DNA of 64,000 nucleotides from Bacteroides mediterraneensis. Its GTDB lineage: Bacteria; Bacteroidota; Bacteroidia; Bacteroidales; Bacteroidaceae. The stretch's first letter is position 1. Each line of letters starts with the position of its first letter. Below, one piece after another: positions 45,308 to 55,184 of the stretch. Position numbers and translations under genes: made by a program. The notes beneath the pieces were generated by a model that searched no databases, was not told the origin of the DNA, and was given only the letters and a program-made list of their open reading frames with translations. The DNA is taken from assembly GCF_025993685.1 (NCBI RefSeq), contig NZ_DAJPEN010000001.1:2728001-2792000 (forward strand). The letters are read 5' to 3'.

Positions 45308-46099
45308 AAAACAGAAACAAATGCAACTACACACATACGTGTAGGATTCGGCTCCCAGAAAGGGGGCATCGGGAAAAGTACCATTGCTGAAGTACTTGCA
45401 AGCTTTCTCTACTATGAGAAGAATATCAAACTGCTGATAATGGACTGTGACTATGCACAACATAGTTTCTACAGACTTAGAGAAAGGGATAAAAAAGCTG
45501 TTGAGGAAAGTATGGCTCTGCAGGAGAAATTGAAGACATATATCAGGAAAACAGGAAAGCGTTCATACCGTGTACTGAAAGCCAAACCTCAGGAAGCTAT
45601 AAAGGTAGCCGAAGAATACATAGCAGAGCACCCCGAAGAGGAAATTTCTGTTGTAATCTATGACTTGCCTGGACGTTCAGACAGTTCTGACCTGCTTTCG
45701 CTTGCCCTTGAAATGGACTATATCATTTCACCGATAGAAGCAGACCTCCAGTCAATAGCTTCGTGCATGGCATACGCCATTACAATACGTGATATGGGTG
45801 TAATGTTAAGTGGAAGTAGGATAAAGCAGATTTTCATGATGTGGAATAAAGTGGACCGGAGAGTCAATACGAGGATAATGGAAAGCTATGACAAGGAAAT
45901 CGAGGAATACGGACTTGGACTGCTCAAAACCCGCTTGCCAAGATCTGTAAAGTTCAGCCGTGAACTGTCTATGAATACCGGAGGTGTATTCCGTTCAACC
46001 TATATGGCTCCCGAAAAAGAGCAGCTTGCCGGAAGTAATATTGAAGAACTTGCCAATGAATTAATAGAAATCTTATCACTGAAAGCGTATGAACAATAA
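45305..46099 (+). CDS. traA: ParA-family ATPase (TraA-like)
   Basis: The 264-residue protein begins MKTETNATTHIRVGFGSQKG and has the deviant Walker A KGGIGKST (Lys19, Lys24), IMDCDYAQHSFYRLRERDKK and YDLPGRSDSSDLLSLALEMD. ParA-like TraA proteins head the tra operon of CTnDOT-type ICEs and are thought to help stability or positioning. The ATG at 45305 is chosen because the upstream in-frame 30 codons translate a low-complexity Tyr/His/Thr stretch that covers the repeat array. It overlaps the next gene by 11 nt. Confidence 0.85.
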   Translation: MKTETNATTHIRVGFGSQKGGIGKSTIAEVLASFLYYEKNIKLLIMDCDYAQHSFYRLRERDKKAVEESMALQEKLKTYIRKTGKRSYRVLKAKPQEAIKVAEEYIAEHPEEEISVVIYDLPGRSDSSDLLSLALEMDYIISPIEADLQSIASCMAYAITIRDMGVMLSGSRIKQIFMMWNKVDRRVNTRIMESYDKEIEEYGLGLLKTRLPRSVKFSRELSMNTGGVFRSTYMAPEKEQLAGSNIEELANELIEILSLKAYEQ

Positions 46100-46541
46100 C
46101 AAAGGAATTTTAGAAGCCAGAATAAAACAGATGGCCGAAGGAAATTATAAGGAAATGGACAAGGAATTTTCTCTTGATGACTTTGATCCAAAACCTGCCG
46201 AGAAAACAAAACCACAGGAGGAAACTGAACCAACTGAAAACAAGAAACCTGAAAAGCCGACAGCCAACAAGAAAAAGCCTGTAGAAAGAAATGATCTGTC
46301 TGACATGGAAGAATACAGGAACAGATTCCTGATAAGCCGTCCCTTCGACAAAAGAACCTCTTTTCCGCTAAACCGTGTAACGCTGGATATACTGAAAGAC
46401 ATATTACATGACACAAACAGCCGTGTAAGCCTTTCATCCTTCGTAGAAAATATTCTGCTTGACCATCTGAATAACTACCGTTCACTAATCAATGATGCCA
46501 CAGCCAAGAATATAAGGAAACATACCATACCAAATATGTAA
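46089..46541 (+). CDS. traB: TraB-like protein (DUF3408)
   Basis: The 150-residue protein has a charged, Pro/Lys-rich N-terminal half and a C-terminal DUF3408 part (NRFLISRPFDKRTSFPLNRV, LKDILHDTNSRVSLSSFVEN) that looks like a ribbon-helix-helix-type DNA-binding fold. It overlaps the ParA-like gene and may be its DNA-binding partner, like a ParB analogue. That role is inference. Confidence 0.78.
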   Translation: MNNNKGILEARIKQMAEGNYKEMDKEFSLDDFDPKPAEKTKPQEETEPTENKKPEKPTANKKKPVERNDLSDMEEYRNRFLISRPFDKRTSFPLNRVTLDILKDILHDTNSRVSLSSFVENILLDHLNNYRSLINDATAKNIRKHTIPNM

Positions 46542-46547
46542 ACAATT

Positions 46548-47177
46548 ATGGATGCAATATTGACATTAATACTTTCCATTGTGCTGATGGGAACAGCTGC
46601 TATTTTTTTGTGGCTATTCCTGCACACCGGAAAGAAAGTAAATGAAAATACGGATTCTATCCGTGAGAAGAAACCTCCCCAAAAAGAAGGAAACACCTCT
46701 TCCGTTATAGGCAGGACAAAAACAGATATTACCCAATATTCTACAGTTTTACCCAATAATCCTGCTCCTGTAAAAGATGTAAATAATAGCGATAATTTTA
46801 CGGGCGAGGAAAACGAGTTCTTTCCTGATATTGACGAAGTTGACGAGGAAGAAGTTGAATTGGAAGAACTTTTCGAAGTTACAAAAGATGATATCCGACT
46901 TAATGGAACAGAACTGATTAGTAAGGAAATATCCTTGCTTAAAAAAGTCGGCAGCAATGATTCTATTGAGGAAGAGGAAAAGGTTCCCGTTTCAGAAACC
47001 ATATCAAAACTGAATGGCAGTGATTTCCTGAAACTGCTGAAAGAGAATGAAGCAAAGGCAGAGAAGAGAAACCTGGAACTCATGCGCATGATAGAAGAGG
47101 AAGAACTCAAATCCCCAAAGCCGACACGTAAAAAGAAAAACAAACCGGAAGAGATTTCACTGGAAGATTTTTTATAA
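46548..47177 (+). CDS. TraD-like conjugation protein with one membrane segment
   Basis: The 209-residue protein has an N-terminal transmembrane helix (LTLILSIVLMGTAAIFLWLF) and a long, acidic cytoplasmic tail (DIDEVDEEEVELEELFEV), ending in KPTRKKKNKPEEISLEDFL. Position between traB and traE matches the poorly conserved TraC/TraD genes in related ICEs. Function unknown. Confidence 0.65.
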   Translation: MDAILTLILSIVLMGTAAIFLWLFLHTGKKVNENTDSIREKKPPQKEGNTSSVIGRTKTDITQYSTVLPNNPAPVKDVNNSDNFTGEENEFFPDIDEVDEEEVELEELFEVTKDDIRLNGTELISKEISLLKKVGSNDSIEEEEKVPVSETISKLNGSDFLKLLKENEAKAEKRNLELMRMIEEEELKSPKPTRKKKNKPEEISLEDFL

Positions 47178-47197
47178 ACCCTTTAAACGGTATTTGT

Positions 47198-47497
47198 ATG
47201 AAGAATAAAATGATTATTACACTGCTCATAGCATGTATGCTTGTCCAGCAGACAAGAGCTCAAGGTAATGGACTTGCCGGAATACAGGAAGCAACACAGA
47301 TGATTACATCTTATTTTGATCCGGCTACAAAACTTATCTATGCCATTGGTGCAGTTGTAGGACTGATTGGAGGTGTAAAGGTGTATAACAAGTTCAGTTC
47401 AGGTGATCCGGACACATCAAAGACTGCGGCATCATGGTTCGGTGCATGTATCTTCCTGATTGTGGCTGCAACCATATTACGTTCATTCTTCCTGTAA
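47198..47497 (+). CDS. traE: TraE (DUF4134), pilin-like membrane subunit
   Basis: The 99-residue protein has a signal peptide (ending TRAQ) and two hydrophobic helices (about 48-62 and 82-98), the VirB2-like layout of conjugative pilin subunits. KLIYAIGAVVGLIGGVKVYN is typical of DUF4134. It ends 2 nt before traF. Confidence 0.9.
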   Translation: MKNKMIITLLIACMLVQQTRAQGNGLAGIQEATQMITSYFDPATKLIYAIGAVVGLIGGVKVYNKFSSGDPDTSKTAASWFGACIFLIVAATILRSFFL

Positions 47498-47499
47498 TT

Positions 47500-47832
47500 A
47501 TGGCCGGATGGGAAATAAACAAGGGAATCGGGAGGTCAGTGGAATTCAAGGGACTGAAAGCACAATACCTTTTCATCTTTGCAGGAGGACTGCTGGCTGT
47601 ATTTTTGGTTACAGTCATACTTTACCTCTGTAATGTGGACCAGGTTCTCTGTCTTGTCATGGGAGTATTGGGTGCCACAGTTGTTGTGTGGCAAACTTTC
47701 TCCATGAACAGCAAATACGGTGAACACGGACTTATGAAAAGAGGTGCTGTCCGTGGCCATCCCAGATACCTTATTAACCGTAAGACGGTGTTTCATATAT
47801 TCCTAAACAACAGACGATATGAGAAACATTAG
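47500..47832 (+). CDS. traF: TraF (DUF4133), VirB3-like membrane protein
   Basis: The 110-residue protein starts MAGWEINKGIGRSVEFKGLK and has two transmembrane helices (about 24-41 and 47-63). It is the VirB3-like part of the channel. ATG 47500 is chosen; the frame is open to 47434 but that part overlaps traE. It overlaps traG by 14 nt, which couples it to the ATPase gene. Confidence 0.9.
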   Translation: MAGWEINKGIGRSVEFKGLKAQYLFIFAGGLLAVFLVTVILYLCNVDQVLCLVMGVLGATVVVWQTFSMNSKYGEHGLMKRGAVRGHPRYLINRKTVFHIFLNNRRYEKH

Positions 47833-50350
47833 CAAAATGTCCACACTTGAACAGAAGTTTCCACTTTTAGCCATAGAGAACGGATGTATCATTTCAAAGG
47901 ATGCCGATATTACGGTAGCCTTTGAAATGGAACTTCCTGAACTTTTTACCATCACCTCTGATGAATATGAGGCAATGCACTCCACATGGTACAAGTCTAT
48001 AAAAGTGCTGCCTAATTATACTATTGTACACAAACAGGACTGGTTTATCATGGAAAGGTATGAATCGGAACTGCGAAAGGAAGATATTTCATTTCTTGGC
48101 AGAGCCTATGAAAAGCATTTTAATGAAAGACCTTTTCTGAATCATTCGGTATATCTCTTCATTACAAAAACCAACAAACAGAAGATGATGCAGCAGAGTA
48201 ATTTCTCCACTCTATGCAGGGGAAACATTCTGCCAAAAGAAATTACAGACAAAGAAGGAGTCAATGCTTTTCTTGAAGCGGTAGATCAGTTTGAAAGAAT
48301 AATGAACTCATCCGGATTCTTCACTCTCAAACGGTTCGATGCTGATGAAATAGCCGGGACAAGTGATAAACCGGGACTCCTGGACAGATACTTTTCACTT
48401 TCAGAAAGCAACCATGCTTCTTTGGAAGATATACGTCTGGGGGCTGATGAAGTACGTATCGGTGACAAGATTCTTTGTCTGCATACTTTATCTGATACGG
48501 ACGACCTTCCGGCTCATGTAGTAACTGACTACAGACATGAAAGACTTTCTACAGACAGAAGTGACTGCAGACTATCTTTTGCTGCTCCCGTAGGATTATT
48601 ACTTTCATGCGACCATATATACAACCAGTATATTTTCATTGATGACAGTGCGGAAAACCTGAAGAAGTTTGAACGTCAGGCCAGAAATATGCACTCCCTT
48701 TCAAGATACAGCCGTGCCAATCAGATAAACAAGGAATGGTTGGAAGAATATATGAATACTGCACATTCAAAAGGACTGACTTCCATACGTGCACATTTCA
48801 ATGTATTGGCATGGAGTGACGACCGTGAACAGCTGAAGCATATTAAGAATGATGTTGGTTCTGCCTTGGCCATGATGGAATGTAAACCGCGCCATAATAC
48901 CATCGATACGGCAACTCTCTATTGGGCTGCCATGCCGGGTAATGCTGCGGACTTCCCGGCAGAGGAAAGTTTCTATACTTTCATTGAACCTGCACTATGT
49001 TTCTTTACTGCTGAAACGAACTACAAGGATTCTCTTTCACCATTTGGTATCAAGATGGCTGACCGTATGTCCGGAAAGCCTTTGCATCTTGACATTTCAG
49101 ACCTTCCCATGAAGAAAGGAATAACAACCAACAGAAACAAGTTTATCCTGGGACCGTCAGGAAGCGGAAAGAGTTTCTTTACCAATCATATGATAAGACA
49201 ATACTATGAGCAGGGAACTCATGTTTTGTTGGTAGATACAGGAAACTCTTATCAAGGACTCTGTTCACTTATACAGAACAACACAAAAGGGAATGACGGT
49301 ATTTACTTTACTTATACGGAAGAGAATCCAATCTCCTTCAATCCCTTTTATACAGACGACAAGGTTTTCGATATTGAAAAGGAAGAAAGTATATGTGCAC
49401 TGATTCTGACATTATGGAAGGGTGAAGACAAGTATATAGAAAAGACCGAATCCAATGAACTCGGAACAGCCATACATAATTATATAAGGATGATACAGAA
49501 AGACGAGAAACTGATTCCGTGTTTCAACACCTTCTATGAATATCTGCGTGACGTATATCGGGTTGAATTACAAAGCAGAGATATTAAGGTATCAAAAGAT
49601 GATTTCAATATAGACAATCTGCTGACTACACTCACTCCATATTATCGTGGCGGAAGATATGACTTCCTGTTGAACTCACAACAGAATATTGACCTTCTTA
49701 GCAAGAGATTCATTGTCTTTGAAATTGATGCCATAAAGGACAACAAAGACCTATTCCCCGTTGTGACCATCATTATCATGGAAAGTTTCATCAACAAGAT
49801 GCGCCGGTTGAAAGGTATCAGAAAGATGATTCTCATAGAAGAAGCATGGAAGGCTATAGCTTCAGCTAATATGGCCTATTATATAAAATATCTTTACAAA
49901 ACAGTAAGAAAGTTCTTTGGTGAAGCCATTGTTGTCACTCAGGAAGTGGACGACATTATTCAGAGTCCTATCGTCAAGGAAAGTATCATCAACAACTCCG
50001 ACTGCAAGATTCTGCTTGACCAGCGAAAGTACATGAACAAGTTCGACATCATCCAGAATATTCTTGGACTTACGGAAAAGGAACGTTCACAGATTCTTTC
50101 CATCAATCAGGATTTGGATCCGAAAAGAAAATACAAGGAAGTATGGATAGGACTCGGCGGAACACAGTCTGCCGTATATGCCACAGAAGTTAGCATGGAA
50201 GAGAACCTGGCTTATACAACAGAGGAAAGAGAGAAGATGGAAGTAATGGACAAAGTGGAACAACTGAACGGTGATATAGAAACGGCTATCCGTCAGCTTG
50301 CCGAACAGAAACGTGAGATAATCAGGAAAGAAGAATCAAGTCAAACTTAA
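47819..50350 (+). CDS. traG: TraG, VirB4-like conjugation ATPase
   Basis: The 843-residue protein is the main energising ATPase of the transfer channel. The Walker A motif LGPSGSGKSFFTNHM is near 443, Walker B MILIEEAWKAIA near 670, with the arginine-rich region and VVTQEVDDIIQSPIVKESII after it. N-terminal third is the TraG/VirB4 N-terminal domain. A second Met (MSTLEQKFPLL) at residue 7 could be the true start. Confidence 0.95.
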   Translation: MRNISKMSTLEQKFPLLAIENGCIISKDADITVAFEMELPELFTITSDEYEAMHSTWYKSIKVLPNYTIVHKQDWFIMERYESELRKEDISFLGRAYEKHFNERPFLNHSVYLFITKTNKQKMMQQSNFSTLCRGNILPKEITDKEGVNAFLEAVDQFERIMNSSGFFTLKRFDADEIAGTSDKPGLLDRYFSLSESNHASLEDIRLGADEVRIGDKILCLHTLSDTDDLPAHVVTDYRHERLSTDRSDCRLSFAAPVGLLLSCDHIYNQYIFIDDSAENLKKFERQARNMHSLSRYSRANQINKEWLEEYMNTAHSKGLTSIRAHFNVLAWSDDREQLKHIKNDVGSALAMMECKPRHNTIDTATLYWAAMPGNAADFPAEESFYTFIEPALCFFTAETNYKDSLSPFGIKMADRMSGKPLHLDISDLPMKKGITTNRNKFILGPSGSGKSFFTNHMIRQYYEQGTHVLLVDTGNSYQGLCSLIQNNTKGNDGIYFTYTEENPISFNPFYTDDKVFDIEKEESICALILTLWKGEDKYIEKTESNELGTAIHNYIRMIQKDEKLIPCFNTFYEYLRDVYRVELQSRDIKVSKDDFNIDNLLTTLTPYYRGGRYDFLLNSQQNIDLLSKRFIVFEIDAIKDNKDLFPVVTIIIMESFINKMRRLKGIRKMILIEEAWKAIASANMAYYIKYLYKTVRKFFGEAIVVTQEVDDIIQSPIVKESIINNSDCKILLDQRKYMNKFDIIQNILGLTEKERSQILSINQDLDPKRKYKEVWIGLGGTQSAVYATEVSMEENLAYTTEEREKMEVMDKVEQLNGDIETAIRQLAEQKREIIRKEESSQT

Positions 50351-50362
50351 TACAATGGAATT

Positions 50363-50992
50363 ATGAAATCAAGACTTATCATCATGGCTTTGACTTTATT
50401 GTTATCAGGACATGAAGTTTATGCACAATGGGTCGTTACAGATCCTACCAATTTTGCCGGAAACATAGCCAATACCGTCAAAGAGATTGCCACTGCATCC
50501 AAGACGGTAAACAATACACTGAACAATTTCCGTGAAGTGGAAAAAATCTACAGACAAGGCAAAGAATATTATGATGCCTTGCAGAAAGTAAAGACTCTTG
50601 TATCGGATGCATATAAGGTAAAAGAGACTATCCTAATGGTATCTGATATATCCGGTATTTATGTCAACTCATACAAGAAAATGTTAAGTGACAAGAACTT
50701 TACTCCAAAGGAGCTGGATGCCATTGCCTTCGGTTATGCCAGGTTACTTGAAGAAAGCAGCGAGTGTCTGAAAGAACTTAAAGATGTGGTGAACGTGACC
50801 TCACTTTCCATGACAGACAAGGAAAGAATGGATGTGATAGACCGTGTATATCGTGACGTGAAAGAATATAAGGGACTCGTAAACTATTATACAAACAAGA
50901 ACATTTCCGTAAGCTATTTGAGGGCCTTGAAAGCCGGAGATACAGAAAGAGTACTATCACTATATGGTACTGCATCGGAAAGATATTGGTAA
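50363..50992 (+). CDS. traI: TraI (DUF4141), periplasmic VirB5-like protein
   Basis: The 209-residue protein has a signal peptide (cleavage after VYAQ, residue 21) and a helical body (FAGNIANTVKEIATASKTVN, VEKIYRQGKEYYDALQKVKT). It corresponds to DUF4141 and resembles VirB5-type minor pilins. It lies 12 nt after traG. Confidence 0.88.
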   Translation: MKSRLIIMALTLLLSGHEVYAQWVVTDPTNFAGNIANTVKEIATASKTVNNTLNNFREVEKIYRQGKEYYDALQKVKTLVSDAYKVKETILMVSDISGIYVNSYKKMLSDKNFTPKELDAIAFGYARLLEESSECLKELKDVVNVTSLSMTDKERMDVIDRVYRDVKEYKGLVNYYTNKNISVSYLRALKAGDTERVLSLYGTASERYW

Positions 50993-51010
50993 AACTAACC
51001 TGACTTTACT

Positions 51011-52039
51011 ATGGATGTAAGTAATCTTCACGAGATTCTGAGAGATCTCTACAATGAAATGATGCCACTTTGTGCGGATATGGCCGGAGTGGCAAAAGGG
51101 CTTGCCGGACTGGGTGCTCTTTTCTATATAGCCATGCGGATATGGTCAAGCCTGGCACGTGCAGAACCTATAGACGTATTCCCTTTGCTAAGACCGTTTG
51201 CACTGGGACTCTGTATTCTTTTCTTTCCGACTATTGTACTTGGAACAATCAACGGACTGTTATCACCTATAGCTCAGGGATGCCATTCCATTGTTGAATC
51301 ACAAACTTTCGACCTACAGAAATATAAGGAAGAACGTGACAAGTTGGAATATGAGGCACTGATGCGTAACCCAGAAACTGCATACTTAGTATCCAATGAA
51401 GAATTTGACAGAAAGCTTGATGACCTTGGCTGGTCTCCTTCGGATTTGGCTACTATGACCGGTATGTATTATGACAGGGCTATGTACAACACCAAAAGAG
51501 CAATATCGGACGGATTCCGTTCCTTGCTTGAAATGATATTTGAAGCTGCCGGACTAATCATTGATACTATACGAACTTTCTTTCTGGTCGTACTATCAAT
51601 ACTTGGACCGATAGTATTTGCCTTTGCCACATGGGACGGATTACAAGGTTCATTGGCAATATGGTTCAGCAGATACATTTCAGTATATCTGTGGCTCCCG
51701 GTTTCAGACATTTTTTCGGCAATGCTTACCAAAATACAGATTCTTATGATGCAGCAGGATATTGAAGCACTCAGTGATCCGTCATTCGTACCCGACCTGA
51801 ATAATACGGTGTATATCGTATTTCTGCTTATCGGAATCATTGGATTCTTTACCGTTCCAACTGTATCCGGATGGATTGTAGAAGCCGGTGGCGGTGTTGG
51901 CAACTATGGTAAGAACATCAACGATACATCAAAAGGTGCAGGCAAAGGTGCGATATCAGGTGGCAAAGGTGTTGCTGCGGCATCAGGTGCAGCCGTTGGA
52001 AACATAGCCGGAAGAATAAAAGGAACACTTATAAAGTAA
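51011..52039 (+). CDS. traJ: TraJ, VirB6-like polytopic membrane protein
   Basis: The 342-residue protein has about six transmembrane helices (near 25-45, 55-80, 180-205, 215-235, 265-290) between soluble loops and a Gly/Ala-rich C-terminus (KGAGKGAISGGKGVAAASGA). This is the VirB6-like inner-membrane subunit of the Bacteroides Tra channel. Confidence 0.9.
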   Translation: MDVSNLHEILRDLYNEMMPLCADMAGVAKGLAGLGALFYIAMRIWSSLARAEPIDVFPLLRPFALGLCILFFPTIVLGTINGLLSPIAQGCHSIVESQTFDLQKYKEERDKLEYEALMRNPETAYLVSNEEFDRKLDDLGWSPSDLATMTGMYYDRAMYNTKRAISDGFRSLLEMIFEAAGLIIDTIRTFFLVVLSILGPIVFAFATWDGLQGSLAIWFSRYISVYLWLPVSDIFSAMLTKIQILMMQQDIEALSDPSFVPDLNNTVYIVFLLIGIIGFFTVPTVSGWIVEAGGGVGNYGKNINDTSKGAGKGAISGGKGVAAASGAAVGNIAGRIKGTLIK

Positions 52040-52064
52040 TGATACAATATAAATATTTCTGATT

Positions 52065-52688
52065 ATGGAATTTAAGTCATTGAAAAATATCGAGACTTCA
52101 TTCAAGCATATACGGCTGTATGTAATGGTATTTGCAGGACTATGTCTGCTGATTTCTGCCATTGCCATATTTGCCTCCTTCTCATTTGCAAGGGAACAAA
52201 GAGAGAAGATATATGTACTTGATAACGGTAAATCGCTTATACTGGCATTGGCACAGGATGCAGCAGCCAACCGTCCGGTTGAAGCAAGAGAACACGTAAG
52301 GAGGTTTCATGAACTGTTCTTTACACTGGCTCCGGACAAAGATGCCATAGAAAGCAATATGAAACGTGCCTTTATGCTAACCGACAAGACTTCTTATGAT
52401 TATTACAAGGATTTGGCTGAGAAAGGATATTACAACAGAATCATTTCCGGAAATATCCATCAGCGCATAGAGATAGATTCTATAAGCTGCAATTTTGATT
52501 CACATCCTTACACGGTAGTGACATTCGCCAAACAGTATATCGTCAGAAGTAGCAACACTACCATAAGGTCATTGGTAACTGAATGTAATCTTGTCAACTC
52601 TGTACGTTCAGACAACAATCCTCAGGGATTTACCATTGAGAAGTTCGTAGTATTGGAAAACCGGGATTTACAAACCATAAACAAATAA
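52065..52688 (+). CDS. traK: TraK, VirB8-like inner-membrane protein
   Basis: The 207-residue protein has one N-terminal membrane helix (LYVMVFAGLCLLISAIAIFA) and a periplasmic domain (HRQFHELFF-like segment RRFHELFFTLAPDKDAIESN, then YTVVTFAKQYIVRSSNTTIR). Both fit VirB8-type TraK. Confidence 0.92.
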   Translation: MEFKSLKNIETSFKHIRLYVMVFAGLCLLISAIAIFASFSFAREQREKIYVLDNGKSLILALAQDAAANRPVEAREHVRRFHELFFTLAPDKDAIESNMKRAFMLTDKTSYDYYKDLAEKGYYNRIISGNIHQRIEIDSISCNFDSHPYTVVTFAKQYIVRSSNTTIRSLVTECNLVNSVRSDNNPQGFTIEKFVVLENRDLQTINK

Positions 52689-52692
52689 AAGC

Positions 52693-52968
52693 ATGGGAAA
52701 TATACTAAAAGGCATTAAGGAAACTATAAAAGAAAGATGTGAAGCTCTTTCTCCCAAACAGAGAAAACGGGTGCTTATAATCATGTGTCTGCTTTATTTT
52801 CTTGCATCGCTATGGATGATAATGGGCTTTTTTATAAAGGACAGACAAAATGAGCAACAAGACTTCATGGAAATGTTTGACGGTTCAATATCTGAAGATA
52901 CTCTTGACATGCCTGAACTTATGAATAACAATAACCAACCATTAAACAATCAAGATTATGAGCAGTGA
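52693..52968 (+). CDS. traL: TraL (DUF3989), small membrane protein
   Basis: The 91-residue protein has a basic N-terminus, one transmembrane helix (VLIIMCLLYFLASLWMIMGF) and a periplasmic acidic tail ending in NNNNQPLNNQ. It is placed as in other tra operons and overlaps traM by 11 nt. Confidence 0.85.
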   Translation: MGNILKGIKETIKERCEALSPKQRKRVLIIMCLLYFLASLWMIMGFFIKDRQNEQQDFMEMFDGSISEDTLDMPELMNNNNQPLNNQDYEQ

Positions 52969-54232
52969 CAAAAGCAAAGGAACTGACCTTATAAAAAAGG
53001 AGAAAGCAAAGAAAGCTCTTGTCTTCGGAGGTCTTGGTATCCTCTTTCTGGCTTCAATGTATCTGATATTTGCGCCAACAGACGCAGACAAGGAAAAGGA
53101 AGCGTTACAGTCCGGACTGAACGTAAATATACCTCAGGCTACGGATAACAAGCTGACGGACGATAAGCAAAAGGCATATGAATTCAGTTCTGATGAAAAG
53201 AAAAATAAAGACAGAGAAAGAGCTATCGGGACATTAGCTGAAATGTATAGTTCTGACAACACAAATGAACCTGATACAGAAAACAGCAATAACAGTAATA
53301 CAACTGTAAATAACAATAATGAAAGTAGCAGCCATATAGACCGTTCCGTACGTGAGTACCAGGCGGCTTCACAAGCTGTTTCCAATTTCTATGAAAATGA
53401 TTATGACTACGAAAAGGAACAGATGCGCGAGGAACTAGAGTATCTCCGTCAAGAACTAAAAGATATGGAGGAAAGCCAATCAGAGGAAGAAAAGCAGTTG
53501 GAACTACTTGAAAAATCCTATCAGATGGCTTCAAAGTATCTGCCAACAAATATGAATATACAGACTTCTGTCAGCGATACGACCAATAAAAGCCATATAA
53601 GTTCGACATTCAATGGCCAATCAATGGAGGTGCTTCCGGCTTCAAAACCGGTTGTGTCTTCATTGATTCAACCAATGACAGACGAAGAATTTACAGAGGA
53701 ATATTCCAAGGAAAGGAATATGTCATTTATCACACCTACAGCTAATACAGACAATTCACAGAAAAATACAATAGCCTGTAAAGTGGATAGAACTACCACA
53801 ATCAGAGACAATGAGACTCTACAGCTCAGATTGCTTGAATCGGTACGTATCGGTGAAAACATCATTCCAAGAAATGCACTCCTTACAGCAAAAAGCAAAC
53901 TGTCCGGTAACAGAATGATGCTTTATGTTACAACCATAGAACTAGGAGAAAATATCTATCCGGTGAAACTGACTGCATACGACATGGACGGGCTGGAAGG
54001 GGTGTTCATTCCCGGATCTGACGAAATGGATGCATTGAAGGAAGTAGGTGCAAACGTAGGTGGTTCAGTTGGAACAAGCTTTACATTCTCATCATCGGCA
54101 AAAGACCAGATAATATCTGATGCTGCAAGAGGACTGATGCAGGGAACTTCCAACTACCTGGTCAAGAAAATCAGAACAATCAAGGTAACATTCAAAAGCG
54201 GGCACAGACTTATGCTGATGCCTACCAAGTAA
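52958..54232 (+). CDS. traM: TraM, VirB10-like channel protein
   Basis: The 424-residue protein has one membrane helix (VFGGLGILFLASMYLIFAPT, 27-46), a long Asn/Glu/Ser-rich linker with a coiled coil (about 140-190) and a C-terminal VirB10/TraM beta domain (IACKVDRTTTIRDNETLQLR, IPRNALLTAKSKLSGNRMML, VKKIRTIKVTFKSGHRLML). It bridges inner and outer membranes. Confidence 0.93.
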   Translation: MSSDKSKGTDLIKKEKAKKALVFGGLGILFLASMYLIFAPTDADKEKEALQSGLNVNIPQATDNKLTDDKQKAYEFSSDEKKNKDRERAIGTLAEMYSSDNTNEPDTENSNNSNTTVNNNNESSSHIDRSVREYQAASQAVSNFYENDYDYEKEQMREELEYLRQELKDMEESQSEEEKQLELLEKSYQMASKYLPTNMNIQTSVSDTTNKSHISSTFNGQSMEVLPASKPVVSSLIQPMTDEEFTEEYSKERNMSFITPTANTDNSQKNTIACKVDRTTTIRDNETLQLRLLESVRIGENIIPRNALLTAKSKLSGNRMMLYVTTIELGENIYPVKLTAYDMDGLEGVFIPGSDEMDALKEVGANVGGSVGTSFTFSSSAKDQIISDAARGLMQGTSNYLVKKIRTIKVTFKSGHRLMLMPTK

Positions 54233-54251
54233 AACAATAAAATCAGAAAAT

Positions 54252-55184
54252 ATGAAAAAAGGATTCTTAATTGCGGCTATATGTGTCGCATTCAGTTTGC
54301 AGACAATATCAGCACAGGATACAGAAGTAAAATCACACGGTGACTTGTTCCAGGGAATGAGCAGAACCATACCTCAGGGACGTGTGGTACTCCCATACGG
54401 ACTTGAAGTAACTTTTGAAAAGACTGTTCATCTAATTTTTCCGGCTCCCATAAGATATGTGGATTTAGGCTCGTCAAACATTATTGCCGGACAAGCTGAT
54501 GATGCAGAAAATGTACTTCGAGTAAAAGCTGCAGTACGTGACTTTGAAACTGAATGCAATCTTTCCGTTATCTGTGATGATGGCAGTTTTTACTCATATA
54601 ATGTAAGATATGCGGAAGAACCTGAAAAACTGAGTATAGAAATGAAGGATTTTCTTTATCCGGGAAACAACAATCTGCCGGTTAATAAAGCTGATATCTA
54701 TTTCAAGGAATTAGGTAATGAATCTCCCGTACTTGTGAAACTTATAATGAAAACCATATACCAGAACGACAAGAGAGAATTCAAACATATTGGCGCAAAA
54801 CAGTTTGGTATGCAATTCTTACTGAACGGACTTTACACCCACAATGGACTTCTATATTTCCATACCGAAATAAAAAACAGAACCGATATGCCTTATAACG
54901 TGGACTTCATTACGTTTAAGGTAGTGGATAAGAAGGTTGCCAAACGTACAGCTATTCAGGAAAGAATACTCCAACCATTAAGGGCATACAATCAGATTAC
55001 CTGGATAAAAGGTCATAGGGAAGAAAGGAGCATTTTTGCACTCGAGCAATTTACACAACCAGAGGACAAGCGTTTGGAGGTTACTCTCTATGAAAGAAAC
55101 GGTGGTCGCACAATGACGTTCTATATGGAGAATGAGGATTTAATAAGAGCAAAAAACATTGACAACCTTAAACTGAAATTCTGA
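54252..55184 (+). CDS. traN: TraN (DUF4138), VirB9-like protein
   Basis: The 310-residue protein has a signal peptide (ending ISAQ) and a VirB9-type beta domain (VTFEKTVHLIFPAPIRYVDL, IIAGQADDAENVLRVKAAVR). The TraN C-terminal part follows from about 150. It ends with ATGA overlap with traO. Confidence 0.92.
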   Translation: MKKGFLIAAICVAFSLQTISAQDTEVKSHGDLFQGMSRTIPQGRVVLPYGLEVTFEKTVHLIFPAPIRYVDLGSSNIIAGQADDAENVLRVKAAVRDFETECNLSVICDDGSFYSYNVRYAEEPEKLSIEMKDFLYPGNNNLPVNKADIYFKELGNESPVLVKLIMKTIYQNDKREFKHIGAKQFGMQFLLNGLYTHNGLLYFHTEIKNRTDMPYNVDFITFKVVDKKVAKRTAIQERILQPLRAYNQITWIKGHREERSIFALEQFTQPEDKRLEVTLYERNGGRTMTFYMENEDLIRAKNIDNLKLKF